Assembly (NCBI RefSeq): GCF_000220395.1
Contig: NW_004086136.1
Span: 110,814-174,813, forward strand
Source of the DNA: Ichthyophthirius multifiliis
Taxonomy: Eukaryota; Ciliophora; Oligohymenophorea; Hymenostomatida
DNA: 64,000 nt
Direction: 5' to 3'
A program made the position numbers and the translations under genes. How positions within the stretch are numbered: the stretch's first letter is position 1; the number at the start of each line of letters is the position of its first letter. Shown in pieces: positions 51,425 to 63,951 of this stretch. The notes beneath the pieces were generated by a model. The model was given only the letters and a program-made list of their open reading frames with translations. It was not told the DNA's origin and searched no databases.

Positions 51425-52219
51425 ATATATATATATATATATTTATGCTATTTACTATTTTACAATAGTGGCATCATCTTATGTTTAATTAATATTATTT
51501 TAAGTCAAAGATTATTAAGAATTTCTTAAATCATTTTAACTTATATTATGATAATTTATAGGGGAAACGTTTTTCAAATCTACTGAAAGTTTATTTTTAC
51601 TGCTTTATCTTTTTCTTTTTTTAAAAATTTAAATATTATTATTTTATTATTAAAAATAATTTTTATCATATTAATAATTATAATTATCTTCTTAAATATT
51701 ATTATTTTCATTTTAAATGTTATCTTTTTCATATTAAATATTATTTGATTAGTTATAGATTTAATCTTTTTCATCTTAAGTTATATTTTAGTCATATTAA
51801 ATGTTATTTTTTATAGTCTAATTATTTTTTTTTTTATTTAATTATATAGGATTAGTTTAATTAAGAAGTTATGATTAAAATATTTCGTTTTTTTATTAAA
51901 TTTTGCTTATTTTTTAAGTATTAACTTTTTTTTTCATTAATGTATTTTATAAATTCTTAATTTTTTTTTCCATTTTTTTCTCATAAGATGTTTTCTTTAA
52001 TTTACTATCTTTTAATTTAAATTTATCAGCATTATTATCTATTAAATTATTTAATCTTTGTTTTGCCTATTCGATATTTAATATTGACTATTCTATACTT
52101 GACATATTATAATAAGGTATATTGTTATTTAAATATATGCTTTTATAATTAGGCTTTGAGGATCTTAAATTATATTAGGGATTATTTGGATTTAAAAATT
52201 TTAATGCATTAAATGTCAT
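49140..52219 (-). CDS. Large Q/N-rich low-complexity protein
   Basis: No family recognised. Starts MTFNALKFLNPNNPQYNLRS. The first exon, to about 51460, has an unusual run of degenerate Asn-rich units of the form (Y/N)xxDNIQxExNNIQxD, e.g. YEKDNIQNENNNIQEDNYNY. After an intron of about 90 nt full of TA repeats, the second exon is again K/N/Q-rich with recurring NFQGK(T/N)E units: SNFQGENK, NHFQGKTENKFFKKTENL, NNMQGKTERIQAKNENFQGK. It then has a Gln-rich coiled coil (QRNQEKDKLIKQLTEQIIFL) and a pure Gln stretch. A last exon near 49140-49370 ends TIEIGQKKQGYKSQIKNNNY and TGA. Its stop lies 45 bp from that of the convergent armadillo gene. About 950 aa. Confidence 0.6.
51383..51441. repeat. TA-rich repeat in an intron
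   Basis: Two TA runs separated by a short TTTATATAA piece, inside the intron of the Q/N-rich gene. Confidence 0.8.
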
Positions 52220-52687
52220 TGCTTTAATTTATTGTATTTTAAAAAATAATCAATATAAAATGAGAAAATATAAATATTTTTTTTTTTTGTATGTTTGTAT
52301 TATTAAATATATATTATTTTCTTATTTTATTTAATTTTTAAATAAATATTTAATAGAAAATTATTTTAAATATTTTTTAATTTTTTATTTTATTTTATAT
52401 ATTTTATTTTGAACTTTCTAATAAAAATATAAACTTATTAATAATAAATAAAATTAAAATAATAAAAAACAAAATTGATTATTGAAGAAAAAAAATATAT
52501 ATATAAATAATATTAATATGTACATATTTTAATTCTAAAAAAATAAAATTCATATAATATTAAAAACTATTTTATTAAAAAAAAATATAAATACATATAT
52601 TTTGCTGGAATGATTAAATAAATTTTCTACATAAAAAATCTATTAATAAAATAAATTAATTTCACAAAAAGATTACAAATATATAAA
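52220..52687. other. Divergent intergenic region
   Basis: A/T-rich spacer between the Q/N-rich gene (leftward) and Trm1 (rightward); presumably both promoters. Nothing specific seen. Confidence 0.55.
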
Positions 52688-54822
52688 ATGTCTACAAATC
52701 TAAATTAGTAAAATGACTTAATTTATGAAGGTTAAGCCAAAATTAAAAAATCATATATAGAATAGGAAGGAATAAAAACAATATAAGCCGAAGTATTTTA
52801 CAATCCAGTTTAAGTAAAAACTTCAAAAAAATGAATAAAAATAAAATAAAAAAGGTGTTTAATAGAGATTTAACAGTATTAATAATACATATGTATACAT
52901 AAATGCTGAAGGAAAAACGTAAAAAAAAAGAGATTTTTAAAATAAAAAAAATAATAATAAAGAGGGATAAAATTTTGAAGGAATTAATATATTAGATGCA
53001 TTGTCAGCAAGTGGATTAAGAACAATAAGATTTTTAAAAGAATTAAAAAATATAAATAAAATATATGCAAATGATATATCAGATGCAAGTCATAAATTAA
53101 TGATGGAGAATTTTATTTTAAATGAATTAGATTTATCAAAAATAGAAAGTATATAAAAAAATAAATTCATATATATATATAATTATATATTTATATATTT
53201 ATATATTTATATATTTATATATTTATTTATTTACAATATTTAAAAGTGACTTAAAAAGATGCTATATAATTATTATATGAACATAGATTTAGATTAAATA
53301 AAGGTGATTTATCTGCTAAATTACATGTAATTGATTTAGATCCGTATGGAACAGCAGTTCCTTTTTTAGATTGTGCATTATAAGCTGCTTGTTTTGATAC
53401 ATTATTATGTGTAACTTCTACAGATTCACGTATTTTATGTGGATAAGATACATAAAAATGTTATTATTTATACGGAAGCTCAAGGGCTAAAATGTAGGCT
53501 TTTTAAGAAGTATTTTAAAAATTTTTTTTTTTAATATTTTTAAATTCATTATATTATAAAATAAGAATGCTATTAGAATATTATTATATACATTAAATAA
53601 CACTGCAAATAAATATTCGAAACATATAGTTCCATTAATTTGTTACTTAAGTGAATTTTACGTCAGATGTTTTATTTTAGTCAAAAACGGTAAACAAGAA
53701 TGTGGAAAATCCATATTGAAAACTGGAAACATATTTAATTGTGATAATTGTGGTAATTTTTATACCTAACCTTTTGGAAAAAGCCTAAAAAACGAGAAAC
53801 TGGAAAGATTTGCTCCCACAAATTTAAATATTCCATCAAATAAATGCGACTAATGTGGAAATAATTTCACTATAAGTAATTAAATTAATTTTTTTATTTT
53901 ATTTTTGTTTAAAAAAACAAAAAAGATGGACCTGTTTGGATAGATAAATTAAATGATGAAGATTTTGTTAATAAAACAATTTAATTTTTAAATTAATAAT
54001 AATGTTAATTAAAACTTTAAACTAAAGAAAAAATTAATGGCATGCTTCATGCTATTACTTTAGAATAATAAATTTAATTAGACTAAATTCCTTATGGCTT
54101 TTCAATTGAACATATTTCTAAATATTTAAAAACTACTATCCCTAGTAAGAAAAAAATATATTCAGCATATATGAGTCTTGGGTATAATATTGAATAATCT
54201 TATTTAAATCCAATTATATTTAAAACTAACGCTTCGTCTGAAATTGTATTCGATATTATGAGGAATTGGGTATTTTTTGAATTTTTATAAATTTATATCA
54301 AATAGTTTATATTTTATTTTATTTTTGAAAAAAAAGAAAAATATATAATAAAAAGGTTAATTAATGTAAAAATAATAGGATAATTAATAAGAATAATAAT
54401 AAAAATAATAATAAAAATAATAAGAAATATAATAAGAAATATAATAAGAATAATAATAAGAATAATAAGAAATAATAAATAATAATAAATAAGGATTACT
54501 TTTAAATAAAAATTTAATGTATAAATAAAAAAATTAACCTTATTATTATATAAATAGAACTAATCCTAATTTTGATTTGAACATTAAGATTGATAAAGCT
54601 ATTCCGAAATGGATTCCGAATCCTGAAAAAAATTGGGGACCTGGTAAAAGAGCTATTGCAAAGTAAAAATATAATTTTTTTTTTTATAAAAAAATAAAAT
54701 AAAATAATAAAATTAGAAAAATAATAGATGATGGAATTTAAGAAGAAAAAGTAGATTAATTATTAATTGAAAATTAAGATATTTTGTATGATAAATTATA
54801 AAAAAAGAATAAATAAGATTGA
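52688..54822 (+). CDS. TRM1: tRNA (guanine26-N2)-dimethyltransferase Trm1
   Basis: Makes N2,N2-dimethylguanosine at position 26 of tRNAs, using S-adenosylmethionine. Seven exons; introns 52814-52854, 53149-53246, 53510-53565, 53876-53925, 54270-54355, 54663-54716. Motifs: EVFYNPVQVFNRDL at the start of the domain, ILDALSASGLRTIRFLKEL (AdoMet loop), YANDISDASHKLMMENF, HVIDLDPYGTAVPFLDCALQ, LCVTSTDSRILCGQDTQKCY, YGSSRAKMQAFQE, a zinc-type CDNCGNFY...CDQCGNNF pair, and C-terminal PKWIPNPEKNWGPGKRAIA. About 583 aa, as expected for the family. A Lys/Asn low-complexity insert (KNNNKNNNKNNKKYNKK) sits after exon 5. Two single-base breaks remain: near 52890 and at the last intron (one missing A). TAA/TAG codons fall at ordinary Gln positions. 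Confidence 0.93.
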
Positions 54823-54992
54823 AAAACTTATTTTTTCAACTAAAAACTATTTTTTTTTTTTTTTAAAAAAAAAAAAACAAAAAAATAATATAAATTTTCT
54901 TATATTTATTTATTAATAAGTTTATAGTTTTAATTTAATATTTTTTTTATAAAAAAATATATTTTCTCTTATATAAAAATAAAAAAAATTAA

Positions 54993-57603
54993 TCATCTTC
55001 TATATTATTATTATGAAACTTCTTAATTTTCTTTAAGATATTCATTTTCTTATATAAGTTAATCAATTTAAAATCTCATGTTTTCAACTTCACAATTGTA
55101 AAGTATAATTTTACATAAAAGATCTTAAATCTTTATTTCTAAAGGTTAAAATTCAGAATATTTATATCTCCAAATTTCCAATTCTTTACTCTACATATGA
55201 TTATCTTATTATAATCTTTCTACCTCCTAAAGTAAATACTTAAGATTTTCTTACATATTCTTGAATTCGAATTTTAACTAACTATATTCAATTAATTAAG
55301 GCTTCATGTTTTCAATTTCTTTTGTTTATTTATTTATTGAAGAATCTTTTTTTTTATTTTCTTATTCAAGGAATGCCAATTTAGACTCGTTTTGGCTCTT
55401 ATCATTATTATATTTTCGTGTTAAATCTTCTAGTTGATTACTTTTATCATTTAACTTCTATTTTAACTATTCACTTTATTAATTTAATGTTTTGTTTTTA
55501 TTTTAAGATTAATTTAATTGGCTACTCAAGTCTTATTTTGTATTTTCTAAATTTTAAATTTAAGTTTATAACTTGAAAATTTCTTGATTTAATTTATCAT
55601 TATCATCATTCATTTTATTAATTTTCTTTTTTAATTGATCTAAATCTCTTTCCTTTTAAATTTATATAAAAAATTAATAATTTTATCATTTTTTTTTTTT
55701 AGTCAACTTTTTATGAATTATTTTATATTTCTTTATTTAACAAATCAAAATTATCTTAATTTTCGTTTTATAATGTATTAATATTATTTTTAAACTAATT
55801 ATTCTCTTATTAACATAGTTTTAATTACTAATCATATTATCTAATTATATTTTCTTATTTACTTAATTTCCCACATAAATTTTGATGCTCATTTTATAAT
55901 ATTTGTAATTAATTCTTTATATATTCCATTTCCATCATTTATTAGTTTAATTATTAATTTTTTGTTTAATCCTATTATTGAATTTAACCAATTTACATTT
56001 ACAATTTATTAATTAAACTTTTTGATTCATCATTTTCTTTTAATTTTAGTTTCAAAAGTTAGTTCAATCTATCTATTTCTTCCACAAGCATGTTTACTTT
56101 TAATTTAGACTAACTTAATTCATATTCCAATTATTTTTTTACTTCTAAGTCCTTTTCAAAATTAATTATTTTAAATTAATTTTTTTTTATTTCATCATCT
56201 TTTTATTCACTCTATTATTTATATTTATTTATTTCGTTATTTAATAAACCCAATTAATTTTCAAAAATATAAAGCTTCTATGTTCCTTATTTCAAATCAT
56301 CTAATTATAAAATTTATTAATTAAATTAAATTTTTAATTATTCCAATTCATTATTTTTATTTTCCAATTATTAAGAAAGTCTTTATTTTTCATATTCAAA
56401 TCCTTAATATTTATAAATATCGATATTTAATTTATTAATTTATTATTTAAAACTTTATTAAAAATTGCATATAAATATAAAAATATATATAAATTATATA
56501 TATTTATATATATAATCATATATATAATTATGTAAAACATAAAAAAAATATTTATATAAATATATTTATATATATATATATAATTACTCTTCATTTTCTT
56601 CTTCTTATTCATATATTCTTTATTCTTTTAATTATATTGTTTTATTTAACTATTCTATAAATTCTTATTATTCTTTTTCATTTTATTATTTTTCTTTTTT
56701 TTATCTTTTTATATTTTCTTGATTTTCATTTTATAATATTTTATTTTAATTTGCTAAATTTTATATTTTTCTTTACTATTCTTCATCTCTTTTTTTTTTT
56801 TCGTAATAAAATATTCTTTTAAATAAATTTTACTTATTTTATAATTTATTAATTAGCTAATTTTTTATTTACATTTCATTTTTTAATTAAACTATTTGTT
56901 AATTTTATTACATAAATTATTCTTATATATTTATATATTCATTTGTCAACATATTTTATTGTTTTTAATTTTTAGTTAAATTTTCAATTTCATTTTTTAG
57001 ATTATTATTTTCTTATTATAAGTCATTTATTTTTATATTAAAGCAAGTATTTTCATTTAAGACATCATTTAATTATTCTTCTGTAATATTAAAAAAATCA
57101 ATTTTTTTTTTAATTCATAAAGATGTTATTCCTTTTTTTTTTCGTTATAAAAGATTAATAAATAGGAATAAAAATACTAAATGTTTGCATTTATTTTTAT
57201 ATGCATCTAATTCTTTATATAGTAACTCTTCACAATTTGTTAATTTATTTTCAGAACTAATTGTTTCTTAATTTAATGTTTATATTTAATAAGTTTGTGA
57301 AGGTATATTTTAAGTAATTGTTTAAGGTATAATAATATGTTAATATCCTAAATTTTTATATATATTATTTAAATATATTTAATTTTTTTTTTTCTTTTAA
57401 TTTAAAACCTTATATTATTTTTTATTATTCAGGACTTCTTAAAAGAGTTTATTTTTTATATGTTAAATTTTAATTGTTTTTAAAGGCATTTATGGAGAAA
57501 ATAATATTGTTTAATTTTAAACACTAGGGTTAGTACTGAAAAGAACAGGCTATTCTGGAGTTTTGTAATTATCAATTATATATTGCGAATTATAAATACT
57601 CAT
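54993..57603 (-). CDS. Long coiled-coil protein (about 770 aa)
   Basis: Starts MSIYNSQYIIDNYKTPEQPV, with a Ser/Pro/Gln-rich head of about 140 residues (VLFSTNPSVQNQ, FSPQMPLKTIK). From the intron 57132-57177 onward it is almost uninterrupted coiled coil rich in Q, N, K, E and L, e.g. LQQENNNLKNEIENLTKN and LLQEVERLQQDNHMQSKELE. Further introns are 56403-56587 (with TA repeats) and 55653-55707. It ends ENEYLKENQEVSQQQYRR and TGA. Such proteins in ciliates are often structural parts of basal bodies, cilia or the cortex, but nothing here identifies one. The first part of the last exon fits its frame with no break. Confidence 0.65.
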
Positions 57604-57933
57604 TTATTTTAAGAGTTTTAAATATTATTATATTATATCGAAATATATTTATTTAAAATATTAATATTTTTATATAAAAAAAATAAATAAATTTAATAAA
57701 TTAATATTTATAAATATTTTTTTTTATAATTAAATTTAAATAAACAAATTTTAATTTAATTTTTATAAAAAATAATTTTATAATATTTAAATTATTATAT
57801 TTCAGACATGTTTTAAATACTCTATTTATATAATTATTTTAAAAAATATATGTAAAATATTATTATAATTAAATTAATAAAAATAGATTTTATAAATATT
57901 TATCTTTATATATCTTTAAAAATATTTTTATTT

Positions 57934-57964
<31 letters not shown>

Positions 57965-58370
57965 TATTCATATTTATATTATTTATTTTTTATATTGTTA
58001 AATAATAAAAATTATTAATTCTTTTATTAATATAAAAGAAAATTTTTATAAATTAATTAAACTAATTCTTTTCTTATAAATATATATAAAATATAATATA
58101 TATTTATTATTTTATATGATAAATATTATAAATTTTATTTTTATTATATATAATTTTTTTTTTCTTTTAATATTATATATATTTTTTTTTAATATATTTT
58201 AATATAATTATTGTTTTTTTATTTTATATTTTATAATCAAAAATAATTGTAAATAGTTTTTTAAAAAACTTTATATAAATAATAATATGTGTCTAAAATA
58301 ATAAAAATATTAAAAGATTTATAAATAAAATATAAATAAAATAATTAAATAAATAAATATATAAAATAAA
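57604..58370. other. Divergent intergenic region
   Basis: A/T-rich spacer with a TA run at about 57942-57962, between the coiled-coil gene (leftward) and Prp19 (rightward). No coding frame. Confidence 0.6.
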
Positions 58371-59947
58371 ATGTCCTGGAATTACTGTGCATTTTCCGGC
58401 GAATAATTAACCGAGCCAATGGTATCTAAAAAGACTGGTCACGTATTTTAAAAGCGAATAATCCAAAAATACGTATAATCAACCGGTTAATGTCCAATAA
58501 CCCAGTAATCCTTATCTTTAGATGATTTAATTCCAATAAAATGTAAATTTTTAAAAAATAAAAAAAACCTATAAAAATAAAAAAATATAGCAAATTAAAT
58601 AATAAAATCAAAAACAAGCCAAAAAACATCATCAGTTCCTTAGATTTTGTAAGTATTTCAATCTGAATGGGATTCTTTATTATTAGAAAATTACAATCTG
58701 AAATAAAACCTCGAATAAATGCGTCAATAACTATCTTATGCTTTATATTAACACGATGCGGCATGCCGTGTAATATCTCGTTTATTAAAAGAAAGGGAAG
58801 AATTTAAAAAAAGAAGTATATTAAATGAACAATAACCTAAAATGGATATCGAAAATGATATATATTAACTACCTGAATATATAAAAAATTCTATAACTGA
58901 AATTTCTTAATAATTAATTAGTTTAAGAAAAGAAAGAAAAAAAGATAAATTTTATAATTCTTAATTTTCTACTTTAGATGTATATATATTTATTTTTTCT
59001 TCTTTATTTTTTTTTTAAATAAAAAAATAAAAAAATAGTAAATAAAAAATTATAGTTTAAAATCAAATTTTAGTATAAAAAATTATGATAAAATACATGA
59101 TTTTTTTTAAGAGTATTTTTTAGTTTCGGATTTTAATGGATTTCTTACATTTTTTAATATTTCTAATTAAACTTATTTCTCCGAAAAAACTTAACATTCG
59201 AACAATATTCCTGTTTTAGATGCTAAATTTATATAATCGGATAAATTAGGTAATAAAATGGCTTTTTATTCAATAAATAATGAATCATTAAAGGTTTTTG
59301 TACATGAAAATGATTCCTTTTTAACATAATATATCTTCAATTGTAATAATATTACATCTGCAACTTTTCACCCGAATGGCTATTTACTTATAGTCGGTCA
59401 TTCAGACGGGAAAATAACATATCATGATATTTTTGAACAAAAATAAGTCCTTATAATTAAAGAATTCGTTAACCAATTATCAATAAGTACCTTAAAAATT
59501 CATCCAGACGGTAATCTTTTAGGAATAGGATCAAATGATGGTTTTGTGAGATTCTGGAACACACAAGAAAATGAACTTATGGTTGTTTTGGAGGAAAAAA
59601 TAGAAGGAGAAAATATTAATTTAATAGATTTTTCTGAAAATGGATATATTTTAGCTGCTGGAAATGAACAATAAATATTAATTTTTGATTTAAGAAAAGG
59701 TAAAAGTATAAAAAGTTTCTAAAACTCAGAAAGCAGTTTTTGTTGTTTAAAATTTGATATGTCTTCAAATTTTTTATCAATAGGATTTTTAAATGGTAAT
59801 GTTTCTATTTACGAAAGTAAGAAATGGAATGAAATTTAGATTTTTTAAATTAATAATGAAAAAGTAGAGAGTGTATATTTTAGTAAATTAACAGATAGTA
59901 TAATGGTTGGAAGTTAAAATTTAAATTTATATTTGTTTAGATAATGA
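58371..59947 (+). CDS. PRP19: Pre-mRNA-processing factor 19 (U-box and WD40)
   Basis: A U-box E3 ubiquitin ligase of the spliceosomal NineTeen complex. Three exons (58371-58542, 58591-58979, 59039-59947) give exactly 490 codons, 489 aa, close to the usual 500, with no frame break. U-box: MSWNYCAFSGEQLTEPMVSK, HVFQKRIIQKYV, QCPITQQSLSLDDLIPIK. Then SSVPQILQVFQSEWDSLLLE and the strongly conserved YALYQHDAACRVISRLLKER, which is diagnostic for Prp19 and mediates tetramer formation. After intron 2 come WD40 repeats: VSDFNGFLTFFN, ATFHPNGYLLIVGHSDGK, TLKIHPDGNLLGIGSNDG with VRFWNTQENE, DFSENGYILAAG and so on. The first intron splits a Ser codon (T|CA). Confidence 0.95.
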
Positions 59948-60514
59948 TTTTATTAATTATTTTTATTTAAAAATTTATTAAAATTAAATTTTGTTAAATT
60001 AAGTTAATTTTTATTTTTTTTATTTATTAATTTAATTTATATAATTTATATATTAATAATTTATTATATTTATTTGATAATTATTAAAAATTTATATTTA
60101 ATTTTATTTAGATTTCAAAAAATACTAATTTAAAAAAGTTAAGTATTTTTAAAAACAAATTAACTTATAATTAAAAAAACATTTCAGGGGGTTAATAATT
60201 TTAATATATATTTTATATATAAAATTAATTAAAAATATTAATAAATGAATATAATAATAAATAAATAATTAAATATATATATATATTATATTTATATATA
60301 TTATAAAGATATATATTTTTTTAGTATATAATTTAAATATACTTAATTATAATATTATTCAGTGTCTAACATTTATATATTATATTATATATATTTATTT
60401 TTTATATTTTTTAGTTAATTTTATTATTTTAATTGTATATCACTTTTTATATATATTTTAATAATAATATATATATTTAAATTATTTGTATAGTCAAAAA
60501 TAATAAAATAAAAA
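59948..60514. other. A/T-rich intergenic stretch
   Basis: Spacer between two rightward genes; contains TA and ATT-rich DNA only. Confidence 0.55.
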
Positions 60515-61815
60515 TATGAGTTAAAAAGAAAAATATAAGATTTAGTTAACAAATATATATATAACATAAAAAATAATAAAACAATAACTCCAGAATAAAA
60601 ACAATAATTAAAAAATACTATATTAGATTTACAAATTAAATCTTAAAATGATTTGTATAGTTTCGAAGATTTAATTTTAATGAATATATCATATGAAGAT
60701 ACAAATGTAATAAATCCTCCAGAATAAAAAGAATAAGTATAATAAAAATCTTAATAATTATAAAAATAATAATAATAATAATAATAATAATAAGAATAAT
60801 AATAATAATAATAATAATCATAATTATAATCATAATCATAATCATAGTCATAATAATAATAACATTAATATTAATATTAATAACAAGATAAATTGTAATA
60901 AGATTAAAAACCTTCTTTAAATTAATAACAATAATAAATTAAAGAATAAATGAATATAAATATATAAGAACATGAAAAACGAAAATTATTATAATTAGTG
61001 TAATAAAACTTTAGTTATTATATGAAAAAAGATATTAATAATTTCTAATAACCTAATATATAGACTAAATTAAAAGCTTATTAATAATAATTAACAATAA
61101 ACAATATGTAAAACTTACACAAGTAAATATTTACATAGGGTGAATGTTAAATGTTATTTGATTTTTCATAAATAATAAAATAATATGAGGAATAATTAAA
61201 TTTAATGCATTTGAATATATAATAAAAGTTAGAAGGGGAAAAATAAATAGAAATGAAAGAAAAATTTCATAGTTTTCAAAAATAATTATAAATAGGTAAT
61301 AATATACTTTTATTTGATGTAATTTTAAATTAAATTTTTAATTAAATTGAATAATATAATATGTTGACTGATCCTTTGAAAAAATATACAAAGTTTATAA
61401 ATTATTTAGATGCAAATTAAATAAGTAAATAAAATTTAAATTTAAATATGAATGAAATACCATTTAAAAATTATGAAGAACTAATTAAATATCTCAATTA
61501 GAAATAAATTTATAGTATTTTTTAGTAATTTGAATAATAAGAAAAGAGAGTGAATTTCTTAATAAGAGAATATTTAAACGTTTTTCAAAATGAATTAAAA
61601 AATACTAATGAAGATAGAAATCAAATACAAGAAAAAATAAATTAATTTAAAAAAAAAATAGGAGAAATTTATAATAAATATCAATGTTAGGAAAAAAATT
61701 TTCTTTTAAATATATTATCATACGATAAAAAAACAACTGATGTTATAATGTAATAATAAAATATTTTATCTTATGTATAAAAATTAGGAATTAATTAAGA
61801 AACACTATTATAATT

Positions 61816-61871
<56 letters not shown>

Positions 61872-63014
61872 TTTAATTGAAAAAAGAATAATAATTATTA
61901 TTTTAATAGTAATAAATTGAATAATAAATTTCAAAGTAATAAGATTAAAATAAAGTAATATAATAATAAAAAGATATTTAATTACCACAATAATAAGATT
62001 AGTTATAAAAAGTTTAAAACAGAAATTATTAGATATACAGTAAAGTGATAAAAAACTAGAATAATCGTCTTTGATAAAACAATAATAATTAAGTGTTTTA
62101 CAAAAAACTTAATTATAACAGGAACAAATAAAATTACCTAAATAATTATATTAAAAAGATTTATAATTAAAATAAAAAACATTTTCTTAATAAAGTTCAC
62201 AAATCTTAAAAAATGAACAATAAGTAGAAAATCAATTAATAAATTAATAATAAATAGAAAGTACTACTTCTGTTAATAAAATAGATATTTTATAATAGTT
62301 TACCAAGTCTAATTCATTATACGAATATAAACCTGAATAAAAACCCAAAATATTTTTCCTAAAAATTTTTTTAAACTCAAAAATTTTAGATGATAAAATT
62401 GATTAAATATGCTCATAAAATAATGTTACATGTTAGGATAAATAAGCTTTAATTAATTATTTGAATGATACATTTAAATTCTATATGACTAATATTATCG
62501 AAAAAATAATTAAATAAGGTTTAATAGAAGAAGAAGATAACGATTTTTTATTATATTGCCCTAATCAATAATAATAAAAAGAATTAAAAAGTCCATTTTT
62601 GCCTTTCGAAAATTAAAAAATTCAAAGATATATTATGTAGAAAGAAGATGAGGAGAAAAATAATACTTTTATAAAATATTTTGTATATCCTTAAAATAGT
62701 TTAAATCAAAAAAGAAAACTTTTATAAATTTATGATTAGGATAATGAGAATTTATACTCAAAAATTATTATAAAAGATTCTTTTTTAAAATGAATTTTTC
62801 AGAAACGGAAAATATTTAAAATTTAATAAAAGAAAATCTATACAAGTGTATTTGTTCAAATTAAAAAAATAGAAATGAAGCTGAAAAATAAAATAAAAAA
62901 TCATAATAATAAATTGAATTTGAAAATTAAGAGTTAAAATATTAAATTAGTTTGAAAATATTTAAATTTTTTTAGAATAATAACATTTTTATAGAAAATC
63001 AGCTATTTTAATGA
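60515..63014 (+). CDS. Polyglutamine protein, function unknown
   Basis: About 830 aa, apparently intronless. Polyglutamine and Gln/Ser or Gln/His tracts lie at 60765-60800, 60800-60860 and 61816-61871, the last encoded by a run of about 16 TAA codons. Between them are folded-looking helical parts: SFEDLILMNISYEDTNVINP, QMLFDFSQIIKQYEEQLNLM, LFDVILNQIFNQIEQYNMLT with DPLKKYTKFINYLD, VNFLIREYLNVFQNELKN. The C-terminal third has IFFLKIFLNSKILDDKIDQI, QALINYLNDTFKFYMTNIIE, then GLIEEEDNDFLLYCPNQ, similar in look to histone-fold or TFIID-type partner domains, but I cannot name it. It ends IFIENQLFQ and TGA 63012-63014. Frame breaks: one near 60590, one near 62080 and one at A4 62787-62790, each fitting one missing A. 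Confidence 0.6.
60765..60800 (+). repeat. TAA-coded polyglutamine tract 1
   Basis: About ten TAA codons with one GAA, read in frame as polyglutamine in the ciliate code. Confidence 0.8.
61816..61871 (+). repeat. TAA-coded polyglutamine tract 2
   Basis: An uninterrupted run of about 16 TAA triplets between two TTT/TTT-TAA codons; in frame as polyglutamine. Confidence 0.85.
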
Positions 63015-63137
63015 AATCTTATTTAATTTGAGAATTTTAATAATATTTATATTTATATTTATATATATCAAATATAAATATATATATAAAATATTTTTTT
63101 AATTAAATTAAATAAAGAAATAAATAATTTTTAATAA

Positions 63138-63951
63138 ATGTTTAATTCCATATTTTCTTTCTAATAAGAAGGTTCTTTTTTTTTATTTTTAATGAAAAAA
63201 AATAAAAAAAATAATAAAATAATAGATTATTAAAGTTATGATAAATAAAACTAAGAAAAATAGGATAATTATTAAAATATGAGAAGTTAAATAATATTAT
63301 AATAATATTAAAATCCATAATTTATTAATACAAAGTTTTAATTCAAAAAGAAAAATTAGAAAATATTGATTTATATTTACAAATATAATAGAAAGATGAA
63401 TAAATATAAAATGCATAAAATAAACTATTGTAAAAATATGAATATATATTTTTAATATTTCTCCATTAAAAAATAAAAAAAGATAATTATAAAATTAAGT
63501 TAATTAATATAAATAAAATGAAGAATAAAATTAATATAATTTCTAATAAGTAATGAGTGAGAAAATAAAAAATAATTATAATGAAAACATATAAAATTTT
63601 AACAAAAATATAAATGATTTTGAAGAATAAATTATAAATTTAACAAATTAAATTTAAAGTCAAGATAGTTTAATTTAATAAATTGAATTCGAAAATTAAG
63701 AAATTTAATTTTATTAAAATCTCGTTAAATAAAAATAAACTTTAATTGATTCTTTAAAAAAAGAGAATTTAATTCTCATTGAATAATAATAAGATTAATT
63801 TAAAAATAAAGATTTTTAATTTAATGAATAATAAGAATTATAATTTATTAATTATATATAAAATTAATAAATTATTAGTGAAAATAGAGTACAGAAATTC
63901 ACATTTTAATAAAAGTAATAAACTAAATAATATACAAAAGATATTTGTTGA
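63138..63951 (+). CDS. Coiled-coil protein (about 250 aa)
   Basis: Starts MFNSIFSFQQE; a 54-nt intron (63172-63225) follows and restores the frame into DYQSYDKQNQEKQDNYQNMR. The body is coiled coil: VLIQKEKLENIDLYLQIQQK then DEQIQNAQNKLLQKYEY, and later KNINDFEEQIINLTNQIQSQ with DSLIQQIEFENQEIQFYQNL. It ends YTKDIC and TGA. Frame breaks occur near 63340 and near 63520. The phrase IEFENQEL/IQ also occurs near the end of the preceding polyglutamine gene (about 62915-62940), so the two may be related pieces or a local duplication. Family unknown. Confidence 0.5.

Noticed and set aside
58426-58764. A reverse open frame inside Prp19
   Set aside because: It covers the U-box, first intron and coiled-coil region of Prp19, which is diagnostic on the forward strand.
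60636-60851. A reverse frame rich in Ile and Met
   Set aside because: It is the complement of the TAA/CAT repeats in the polyglutamine gene.
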